The position numbers and the translations under genes are program-made. A stretch of 64,000 nt of DNA from NCBI RefSeq assembly GCF_018873765.1, contig NC_057925.1, positions 62,504,470 to 62,568,469 of the forward strand, written 5' to 3'. Shown piece by piece: positions 55,501 to 64,000 of this stretch (positions are counted from its first letter, which is position 1; every line of letters starts with the position of its first letter). Below the pieces are notes generated by a model. The model was not told the DNA's origin. It worked only from the letters and a program-made list of their open reading frames with translations, and made no database searches. The DNA is from Telopea speciosissima. Its lineage: Eukaryota > Streptophyta > Magnoliopsida > Proteales > Proteaceae.

Positions 55501-58500
55501 TGAAGCACAAGTTGAAGAATAAATACCTTCCAGAACATGTCCAAAGAAAGTTCTCCCTTTAACAAGATTACCACTAAAAGGTATTCAAATCTGAAGATAA
55601 CTTGAAGCAGCCATCTCTGAAATTCAGTTCGTAAGTTAGGGAGTTTTGGAAGTCCGGCCCCAATAATATTAAAGCACAGACTGAGCTCAACTTTGCACCA
55701 TCAAAAGAAGCATTCAAAGAAAGGAGCTTGCAGTTGAAGATAAAACTAAAGTAATCACAGTGAACTATGAAGATAAAGAAGAGACGGTGCTTGAAGCTTC
55801 AAAGACAGAAGATCAACAGGTACAAGATTCTACTGAAGAGGTCCATGTTGAAGAGATCAAAATAGACGAAACTGAAACAGTGTAAGATGTGGCAATATTG
55901 TCAACATTCATGATGTTGTTTTTTAATAGGTAGAGCTCATGCCTCAAGTCTTTGATGAGAAAACTACCAAAGTTGAGGACTCTATGAACATGACATTCAC
56001 AGTTGATATTGATTCAGAAGTTGAGCACAAAGAGTTCATCATGCCACAGTTCTTTGAAGAGAAAGCTCCACACCTTCAAGTCCACATTCCCAACTTGAAG
56101 GAGTTGTCAGAGTTTTGTTACTGTCTTAAGAAAGACAGTCATAATATGAAGCTGATCCCTCAAATGTCTAAAACTCGTGGTTGAGTTTTTTCTAAGCCGG
56201 GGAGAATTGATGTGGATCAGAGGTTCCAGCCAACATAAGCCAACATAGGCCCAGATTTGTTGGTCTTCATGGTTCTGGCCAGGCCTAGGCCCAAAGCCAA
56301 CATTTGGCCCATGCATGTGAGACATTTCTAGAAGCATATTAGTTTTCATTAGTGGAGTCATTTTATATTAATGTTTGGTGGATGTTATTTCTTTATTGTT
56401 GGGTCAGCCTATTTAAGATGTAAGAGCTAAGCTCTCAACCACGAATTTGACAATCAAAACATTGCTTTGTGCATGTGTGTGAATGTGAGATGCCTCATGT
56501 TGTGAGAGGCAGCAGCTCTTGGTGAGATTCCACGGAGTAGATCAGTGGGAGGCCATTTTCTAGTTGGTGGGAGACCAACATATCGTCTTCTTTCTACCCA
56601 AATCTTCATCTTCAAGTTTAGCCTTCAATCCAACCTTGGCCTAAGTCTATCTATGAATGGTAAAGTTGATGTTATTTCAGTTCTCTTTTCTCTTTAATTA
56701 TTAGCGCTATTCAGGTTTTGGTTTTCTTGTGGGATCCTTGTCTCTATTGTTGGTGACTAGATACCATTAACAAGTTCCTCCAACGTCGTGCTTTCTTCTT
56801 CTTCTTCTCAATCTCTCTCTTCCCTCTCTCATTTCCCTTTCTATTTTTACATATTTGTACTTAAACCTCAACTAGAAATCGAAGTGCCTCATGCCAACTA
56901 CTTGAGACTTATATTTAGATAAGAACGAAATAGGATGAAGAAACTAAAAAAATTTTGTCGAATAAATTAAACAAAGCTCAAAGAAGTCTTGCCCCAACTT
57001 TCTCAGCCATGCAATACCATTCAACTTCCACTAAATCGAATGCCATACTGCCATATTTTCCAGGGTGGAAATGAAGGGAAAAATAAGCAGTATTAAGATG
57101 CAATTCATGTGGTACAAGATTTCCAAGGTAACCTCATACAAGACTCACTTACATAATAGCAGCTGCCCACTCTTAGAACCCCATTCCTGCCACAACTTTA
57201 GGATTCAAGAAAAAGAGTACGGAGTAGGAAAATATGCTACAAAAAGGGGGTTTCAAGAGAAGAAGCAAGGGACTTAGTTTTGCTAACTTAAATGTAAAAA
57301 AATAATGAAAATAAATGTTGGGGATTCTAATCACAGCTGAATCGTACTAATCACCCGGTCAAAATTCATGGTTCTTGCCAAATTCTCAAAGTTGCTTTCT
57401 CAACTTCTCAACAAATATTCACCAAGGAAGCCTCTCAAGGTTCAAAATATTACTAAGGGGATATAAAGTGTTGATCAATTTTCACTTCTTTTAAGGAAAA
57501 TTTTCGCAATGTGGCTGGCAACTAGCAAGCCAATAAAGATGCAAAGATTTTTTTTTAAAGGAGAAAAATAAATTCCAAGATCCATGGTGAGAAACAAATC
57601 AAGTACTTAATGAAATTCAAATTGAAGTGTCCAACTATTATTGTAATTACCAGGTTGAACAACACCAACAGAAAAAAATAGGAATCAAACATGAGGAAAC
57701 ATCAAAGTTCAAGATAAATACTATAGTACAAGTTAACCCATCGCTTAATCATAGCTGAAATATCCAAATGCTTGGCATCAGTCATTCAATTAAATATGTT
57801 AGAGCTAGTTGCATGATTATTCTTCTCCATAGCTGAACAATCCCCAAAAAATAGTACGAAGTTCAAGGAATATTAGGTGCCCACTTTCATCCATTCTTTC
57901 ACCAAGATATCCAGAATATGAATTCCAAAAGGACATTAAAGCAGAAACAACATGAAGGAAGTCTTTAATAAATAACCCAGGATAGAAATAAACTGTTTAC
58001 TGTAATCAGTGAATCAAGCTAAGCAACAAGTAGCCGTGAGAATAATAAAATTGGCCCAAATGTAACTGACAATTAAAAAAAAAATAGACATCATGGATTA
58101 CTTTAATCAAGAGGAAAAGCCTTGTCTCATATAAACAACAATTACTCAATTAGTTCATTAAAACATTCAGAAATAAAAAGGCATAAAATATATAAAAATA
58201 TAAAACCATCCATCAGAACTGGAAGTCTCTCCAATATGTAGGTCTTACAAAATTTGGGGAAAATGGGACATGATCAAGATGGGTTTAGGAATCAAAAGAG
58301 AAAAAAGCGAACCAAGGAAGAACCCTTAAGAGTAGGTGATTTGGTTTATTACCAAAGCATGTCGTTCTCCAGCGTGAAAGAGCAACTTCTGCTGATGAAG
58401 TGATTGAGCATAAAGTTGAGAGAGAGAATTGGCGGTGTTACAGAAAGAGGAATAGAGTGTTCTATCGCTTTCCTCCAAAGCAGTGACCTCCGCAGATTTC

Positions 58501-58589
58501 CTCTTCTGAGTCATCTCTCTCGAATTTGGCGCAGCTGGAATCGATGGTACACACTCAGAATTCTGTTCAACCCAGGGACAACACACCAT
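52501..58589 (-). CDS. conserved plant protein of unknown function (GERHAL...NEL family)
   Basis: Three exons on the minus strand: 58589-58353, 53339-53259 and 52794-52501. All junctions are GT-AG and in phase 0, giving 203 residues (or 178 from a second ATG at 58514, giving MTQKRKSAEV). Exon 1 holds LYSSFCNTANSLSQLYAQSL and HAGERHAL; exon 2 EKLNEWILMRQQEGVRVTGA and DILAHLQ; exon 3 NELDKGVEVPFSPIPEQQQ, a Ser/Pro-rich tail and SVKRSLPFEVVGYS. I recall plant proteins with this FCNTANSLSQLY...GERHALEKLYxWI...DIxxxLQNEL layout, uncharacterised as far as I know. The N-terminal half looks helical and may dimerise; the tail looks disordered. The first intron is 5.0 kb and contains an LTR-element fossil. 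Confidence 0.85.
53340..55228 (-). other. intron 1 of the GERHAL gene, left part
   Basis: Intron sequence with a C-run plus A-run (about 53862-53895) and an AT run (about 54060-54072). A minus-strand frame at 54881-55150 (with EEVKHQIVAVQKSIKNCKK) is moderately protein-like but has no splice support. I treat it as non-coding or as a remnant. Confidence 0.5.
55229..56770 (+). mobile_element. Ty3-type LTR-retrotransposon fossil (gag plus one LTR)
   Basis: At about 55290-55560 a frame encodes a retrotransposon gag domain (words DFIEEYFDWYNLTKERK and RGWWRFHEERL, and a KNKYLPEHVQR end). A few hundred bases later a polypurine-like GCCGGGGAGAATTG at about 56196-56208 is followed by an LTR-like region starting TGATGTGG (about 56208-56770) with a TATTTAAGATG promoter-like motif. 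No protease, reverse transcriptase or integrase is visible and no second LTR was found, so this is a broken and shortened copy. It sits inside a host intron in the antisense direction. Confidence 0.75.
56771..58352 (-). other. intron 1 of the GERHAL gene, right part
   Basis: AT-rich intron with no supportable gene or repeat, apart from a CTT run near 56796-56812. Confidence 0.55.
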
Positions 58590-60010
58590 GGACGGTTAAA
58601 TAGGGAGAGCTCAGAAGCCTGTTGGAAAGGGCAGCTCTCTATTAGTTACAGAAAATTAATTATTCTGACAATCCAATTAAAAAAAAAAAAAAAAAAACGA
58701 AATTGAATGAAATTGGCTGTTTTAGAAGAAGGGCGCAGGACCCATTTTGAATTTTCCCATAGAATCATCCTTTCCTCTCTCTCCTGCCATGGGAAAAGTT
58801 TAGGGGCGAGATGACAGGTGACAAGCAATACTGGGTGAACATTTGTTGTTGTAGTTGTTGATGTTGCAGCAGAAAAACCACAACTGTCCCACACTCTCTT
58901 TTTTATAGGAAAAAATTCCCGTACCTGCCATTGCCATACTCAACTATTAGTGGAGTGCCATCTGATATTGAGATGATGATTTCAAATCACCATCTATCGT
59001 ATCATTCCTACGCGGGACATCCCATATCTTTTCACTGGACGAGCCTCCATCTTTTTCTTTCCACATCAGAATGCTTTTTAACGGTTTCTGGGAAATATCC
59101 TAATCTTACTACATGCAAACTGCCTTCAATGCCCAGCTCTGCAAGTGACGGGTTCTTCCAGCCAAAACTGGGACGTAATCGACTCGAACGAACTCGGCCA
59201 CATTCTGAGATTACACGCCATCAGAACCATCTTCTTTACTCATCTGTGTTGGATTTTGATTCAGGAGTTTCTTCTTTTGATATATATATATATTTTTTTT
59301 CCTTTTTTGAAGTTACAGAACAATCATAGTAATTATAACTTTGCAAGAGATTTCTCTGGTTAGTCCTAGGACATGCGTCTCTTTCCAATCATATGTAGAA
59401 GGAGGTACAGAGAATCCAAAGCGCCTAGAATGGTTTTGAGGTTTTCTGTCTGCAACAGAGACGACGGGTTGAGATTGAGCCGGGTTTTTGAAAGTTCAGG
59501 CACATCCCAAGGTCTCCAAGGCTTGGTCTAAGCTTGGCCTGGCCTTAGATCGGTTTGAGATATTTTAACCCAGGTCCGGTCCTATCGGGTTAGGACGGCC
59601 AAGGTTTGGTCCTATTTTATCATTAGATCATTTGGTTAGTCTAATAATAACCATTTTTTTTAATCCATAAGTAAGGTCCAAAGAGAGTGAACTCATGACC
59701 TCTTAGTTGTGATAGATCAATATCCATAGGTTGAGCCCAATGTCCTTTGTTCACATGTTAAGTTTCAATTCAATTCCCATTTATTAATAAATGGTAAAAC
59801 AACTAAATAAGGAATTGAAAATAATAGGAATTACCAAGATTACAATGGGATTCATGGATATACGTGAGAATGTGCTCACATATGAATGAGAGCATACGCT
59901 TCCAATTATTAGAATTTCTAAAATCACCCATTTATGTGGTCAAAAAAAACAAGAGGTGTTGTTGGTTTACTTTCTTACAAAATACAAAAAATATGTTAAA
60001 ATATTTTTTT
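58590..60010. other. intergenic region between the GERHAL gene and GAR1
   Basis: The left part is the GERHAL gene's promoter side, with an A-run at about 58679-58697. Around 59465-59640 there is a GGCCT/GGTCC-rich, GGGTTAGGACGGCC-type sequence resembling the interior of the hAT-type element at 15257-15785, probably a decayed copy. No gene is supported. Confidence 0.4.
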
Positions 60011-60018
60011 AAAACGAA

Positions 60019-60175
60019 AATGTTCTTGATACTGGGGGTGCAGTATGCACCTAGACACATGGGGATAGATGAAATGATCGTCCCGCCTTGTTGAATGACT
60101 GAAATTATGTCCCTGCCCTACCCCATGTGTCTGGGTGCAACCAACGTCCATATGCACTCCCAGACAGAGAACATT
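60019..60175. mobile_element. foldback MITE upstream of GAR1
   Basis: The left arm AATGTTCTTGATACTGGGGG, followed by CACCTAGACACATGGGG, pairs with the right arm, which on the other strand reads AATGTTCTCTGTCTGGGAG and CACCCAGACACATGGGG. The right outer end (GGGGTAATGTTCTC on the other strand) resembles the element at 8942-9131. No clear target duplication. Confidence 0.7.
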
Positions 60176-60212
60176 ACCCCTTGAATGTGAAAGCCAAACA
60201 ACAAAGGAACTA

Positions 60213-60349
60213 AAAGTGTGTTTGGATGGCCAGAAATATGTTTAAAAAAAAAAAGAATAAAAAAAACATAGTAAAATAAAAGTAAGAGTGAAACCAATGA
60301 TGAGTTTTATGTGTATTTTTTTCTTTTCTTACCAGTCAAACACAACTTA
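60213..60349. mobile_element. short foldback MITE
   Basis: An imperfect inverted repeat: GTGTGTTTGGATGGCCAGAA on the left and, on the other strand, TTGTGTTTGACTGGTAAGAA on the right. The AT-rich interior has no frame. Confidence 0.55.
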
Positions 60350-60496
60350 AAAAAGTATCGTTAGTCGTTACAAAGGAATTTTTTTCTTGGATAATTCCTT
60401 AGAATTGAACTTCCATGCAACCAAATGGAGCATCAAAGTATTTCAGAAAAGTTCAGGGAGATTTCGGTCATTATGGATCTGATAAAGTAACGGTTT

Positions 60497-60510
60497 AAAC
60501 CCTAAACCCT
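60497..60510 (+). promoter_or_regulatory. telo-box in the GAR1 promoter
   Basis: AAACCCTAAACCCT lies 104 bp upstream of the GAR1 ATG. The telo-box AAACCCTAA is well known in promoters of plant ribosome-biogenesis and translation genes, which fits a snoRNP subunit. Confidence 0.75.
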
Positions 60511-60613
60511 CTTCAGTTCACAGCCGCTCCACTTAGCTGAAAAGCACCTCTAGTCCTCAAGGGGAGCTACTCTGCGTGTGTCTCTGTGTCTGTGTGTGTG
60601 GGATTAGGGAAGC

Positions 60614-61353
60614 ATGCGACCTCCGAGGGGTAGAGGGGGTGGTTTTAGGGGGGGTAGAGATGGTGGTTTTAGAGGGGGTAGAGACGGTGGTCGCGGTGGA
60701 AGCAGAGGTGGACGTTTTGGTGGCCGTGGCGGCGGTGGATTTCGCGACGAAGGACCTCCTGCGGAAGTTACAGGTGGGTTACTTTTCCTTTTCCAATCTT
60801 GCTCTAGTTTCTCTTTCGATTGCTAAGATCCTCCTCAACCCTCATCTCTCAATTATTTGCTTCTGACTCTCACGTTCATAAAAAGGAAAGGTACACACAT
60901 ACAAGCAATGGGAAACAAAAAAGAGCTCTTTCTTAACCCATTTTTCTTCTGGCCCCTTTTGTTATATGCAGAGGTTGCTTCCTTTCTTCATGCATGTGAA
61001 GGTGACGCTGTAACCAAGCTCACGAATGAGAAAATACCATACTTCAATGCACCTATCTATCTGCAGAACAAGACCCAGATTGGGAAGGTTGATGAAATAT
61101 TTGGTCCCATCAATGAATCTGTGAGTCCACTTTTTCCTCCCTTGTTCGTTATCATCGTTTCTTGAACTGAGACCCCACCCAAAAAGAATTTCGGGTTTCT
61201 TTTTTAACGCAATTGATCATTGTGTGTTCTGTTTCAGTTATTTTCGATTAAGATGATGGAAGGCATCGTGGCGACTTCATATTCGTTGGGTGACAAGTTT
61301 TACATTGACCCGGGGAAGCTTTTGCCCTTGTCAAGATTTCTCCCACAGCCAAA
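60614..61353 (+). CDS. GAR1: GAR1, H/ACA snoRNP subunit 1 (5' part; gene runs off the window)
   Basis: Three exons on the plus strand: 60614-60773, 60972-61120 and 61238-61353. Splice sites are GT-AG and the phases agree; 141 residues plus two bases of the next codon. Residues 1-50 form a glycine/arginine-rich domain ([18 protein letters not shown] onward). The Gar1 core follows: [31 protein letters not shown], then [20 protein letters not shown] and [12 protein letters not shown]. Gar1 is part of the nucleolar H/ACA particles that make pseudouridine in rRNA. Exon 3 must splice at CCAAA|GTAGGC, since reading on gives a stop. The expected C-terminal RGG domain is not found in the remaining 2.6 kb, so a further exon lies beyond the right edge. 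Confidence 0.93.
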
Positions 61354-63014
61354 GTAGGCATTTTCCTCCTTATCACATATTTCATATTTAGAAAAGTTCT
61401 TATTTGTTGTTTCGAAGGCAATGATCCGCCAACCCAAGTTAGAGGATCTAATATACCAATCTTTTAATATTGATCTGGTTCCATTTGCTCAAGGCTCTTG
61501 GAGCTATACAAGTTTGAGTATATACGTAGGCCAGGGTGGGTTGTCACTTTATATATGATATTGAGGCACCACTCTTTGAGGTTGGTTACTAATTACTCCT
61601 TAGATATATCTGCTGTTGAGAATAATATACAGCATTTCCTTAGTAAGAAAATGTGTGGATTTGTAATATCCTGAAATGTGTAAAACATGTCAAAAAATCA
61701 GTAAATATACAATTAATTTCCAGAAATTGGATATTCTCTGGGAATGTAGACTTAGTTCTTTTCCAGTGTCACTTTTTTTGGAAGACAGTTCTTTTTCAGC
61801 ATCACTAGTTTGCACTTGCATCTTTTAGAAGGTGGCCATGGAGACAATTTTCATTGGTGGTCAGGTATTTGTGTGGGAAGAAACTTGATTCCAAGCTAGT
61901 AAGAAAGAATAACCTCAGTTGGTTCCTCTCGACTCTGGGGCTTCTAATTGCATTCTTAATGCTTTATGTTAAGCTGTTAATTTTTTTAGGGAGATTGTGG
62001 CCAATTTCATTGAATTGTTTGCTGGATCTTGGAATTAGTAAAAACAGGATAGAGCTGATCTTCTATTGGTGATTTGTTCTATTGAGGTTTTTTTTTGGTT
62101 TTTGGAAAAGAGATGTTTGTCTTCCTGTGGTCTGATGTAAGCCTAAATACTCTCCATGGGGAATAGATGCTTCTCTTGTGTGTGTGTGTGTGCTTTTTTT
62201 CTTATTTGTTTTTCTCTTGAGCAATCAACTATTCTCTTCTGCAAGTTTCAGTCTACCACCACAAATTTCAATGAACAATGTCTGTTCTGTGGGTTGTATT
62301 CTTATTAACTACAGTATCTCTTCACTTAGGTTCAATAAATTGGATCAGTTTGAGAATCTGTTTTCAATTGTTAGTTCATTACATACTCTCTCACCAGCGT
62401 TCCTACTTTTGGGAGGTTTTTTTTTTAATTTTTAATCTTAACTGCAGCTGTTTTTTCATTTGTCTAGTGATTACTGCTGCCAAGTATGATGCCCTTATTT
62501 GAGTTGAGACCATCTCTCAGATATTCCTCATCGTGCCTGCATCAGTCTACTGCCTAATATGTTGTGGTGTTTCTTGATTGCTTCTTTAAAATCGGATATT
62601 ACAGTAGTTTGTGCCCATGAACTTATATATGCCACCCCATAAACATTTAGTGACATCTAAAGCTTGACACTTTGAGAACAAATATGCTTGAAGCTATAGA
62701 TAGCAAGTTTTACCGTTCAATTAATATCGGTAGTAATCTTTTTTGCTACCTTGCTTAAAGTTTTACAGATCAATTGACATCGGTAGTAATCTTTTTTGCT
62801 ACGTAAATTTTATTCCACAAGATGATCCAACCATTTATCTCATTTTTTTAAAAATATTTTTATTTTATGCTTAAAGCCCATTGTCGTGCATATTTGGTCT
62901 ACTATAATAAATTCAGTGGATGAGACTATCCTGACATGGTGAATTAAGTTTTATAGATATTATCATTTTAAGCTCGTGAGGCTTGTTTCTTGATGTAAAG
63001 CATCCTGAAGATAT
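61354..63014 (+). other. GAR1 intron 3, left part
   Basis: T-rich intron with a TG run (about 62176-62191). A two-copy tandem repeat of about 60 bp at 62703-62803 shares ATCGGTAGTAATCTTTTTTGC. No gene. Confidence 0.6.
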
Positions 63015-63765
63015 TCATTATTACAACAACTCAACCTTATCCCAACTAAATGGTGTCGCCTACATGGATCCTTGCCCTCTAATCAGCTTTATTTGAGGTC
63101 ATACTTGATACAATACCTAAACTATGCACATCTTTCCTCACCACTTCTCCTGGGGTCATTTTAGGTTTGCCCCTTTTCTTTTAGTTCCTTTAATATGAAT
63201 CAAATCACTCCTTTGTACTGTAAAATCCAAAGCTCCGTTGAACATGGCCATGCCACCTCAAACAATTTTCTTTTTTTTGGTAACAACCTCAAACTATTTT
63301 CTTGTAGCTTATCATGTATCAGAGCTATTCTCAAATCAACATGTGATTATTCCTTACTTTATCCTTCCTAATTTTTGCCGCACATCTATCTCAACATCCT
63401 CATCTTTACTACATTGTGTTTATCTACATGATGCTTCATAACTACCTAACATTCCACACCACATTACAACCCTGTCATTTGACTGTCCTATTTTCCTTTA
63501 AGTTTTAAAAGAATACGTCGATCACATAACACTTCGGATGCACCTTTGAACTTCATCCATCCTATTTTAATTCTCTGTGAAACATCATCCTCTATATCAG
63601 CTTTGTTTATGATTGAGCCCAGATACCTAAAATAATTATATTCACATATTTACCTCGAACACTTTTCTTCCCTTATAGTTACCAGATTAATTCTCTAGGG
63701 ACTATCATAAGCTTTTTCTAGGTTAGTAAAGGGCCATATGGAGATCTTTTTGACAATTTCTAGAT
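63015..63765 (-). mobile_element. RTE-clade LINE, 3' end
   Basis: On the minus strand the sequence corresponds to the C-terminal part of a plant RTE reverse transcriptase. The decayed frame includes words like HVQRR-type endings near 63250 and an LRWMCGK-like stretch near 63370. The 3' end carries the typical GTTGGGATAAGGTTGAGTTG terminus followed by a short TTG/TAA tail at about 63020-63045. It is 5'-truncated and frameshifted. It lies in GAR1 intron 3, antisense to GAR1. Confidence 0.8.
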
Positions 63766-64000
63766 CTTTCCATGAGTCCCCTAATTAAGTAAATAGCCTT
63801 CTGTCGTGGACCTTTTGTGGCATTAAACCAAATTAGTTCTTCGTAATAGTAGTTTCTTGTCTCAAGAGTGTTTTAATAACCCTCTCCCATAATTTCATAT
63901 TATGATCGTTAGTTTTATGCTTTTACCCCAAAAAAAAGACTCATTAGTTTTATGCCACTATAGTTATTGCAGCTCTGATATCACTTTTATTTTTGTAAAT
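63766..64000. other. GAR1 intron 3, right edge
   Basis: AT-rich sequence with no feature that I can support. Confidence 0.4.

Noticed and set aside
59145-59363. Two overlapping plus-strand frames near 59100-59360
   Set aside because: Neither shows a domain or clear splice context, and their ends fall in T-runs.
60576-60866. 96-codon plus-strand frame overlapping GAR1 exon 1
   Set aside because: It is the Gly/Arg-rich exon read in another frame, giving Val/Glu-rich repeats.
1-64000. CRISPR arrays, operons, riboswitches and rRNA genes
   Set aside because: None seen. The short tandem repeats are plant microsatellites without spacer structure.

Overview
This is plant nuclear DNA. It is AT-rich and intron-rich, with GT-AG splice sites, plant-specific gene families (DEK1 phytocalpain, neprosin-type proteins), Au-type SINEs, Mutator- and hAT-type MITEs, and L1- and RTE-clade LINEs. 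The gene set fits an angiosperm. I cannot place it more finely, and I see no bacterial or plastid gene cluster.

Layout. The left edge holds the first coding exon of DEK1 on the minus strand (1160-1284). From 2160 to 8390 there is a large inverted duplication. Its two arms of about 1 kb each carry the promoter, leader and first two exons of a SAM-dependent rRNA-methylase-like gene, and only the minus-strand copy continues into the SAM-binding exon. From 8.4 to 19.4 kb there are no intact genes: several foldback DNA elements, a minus-strand LTR-retrotransposon fossil, a 529-bp hAT-type element with a perfect 8-bp target duplication, a nested Mutator-type MITE with a perfect 9-bp target duplication, and a possible piece of organelle DNA. 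A complete seven-exon neprosin-family gene follows (19422-21789, minus). From 22 to 33.7 kb the sequence is again repeats and fossils (Au SINE, hAT-type foldback, copia fossil, L1 LINE tail).

A small single-exon gene (33773-34048, minus) lies beside the most striking object, a composite PIF/Harbinger-type DNA transposon of 7.2 kb (34461-41698). It has matching termini and a TTA target duplication. Inside are an intact two-exon GRF zinc-finger gene, a transposase N-terminal half joined to a Myb/SANT-like C-terminal half, and spliceable fragments of two unrelated host genes: a serine carboxypeptidase-like gene and a SYP61-type syntaxin.

The right third has three more host genes: a two-exon gene for a 133-residue protein ending in a CaaX box (43743-48289, minus); a three-exon gene of a conserved plant family I cannot name (52501-58589, minus), whose 5-kb first intron holds a Ty3-type fossil; and the first three exons of GAR1, the H/ACA snoRNP subunit (60614 onward, plus, running off the right edge), with a telo-box in its promoter. 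An RTE-clade LINE tail sits in the last GAR1 intron. The genes look like unrelated neighbours; nothing suggests a biosynthetic cluster.
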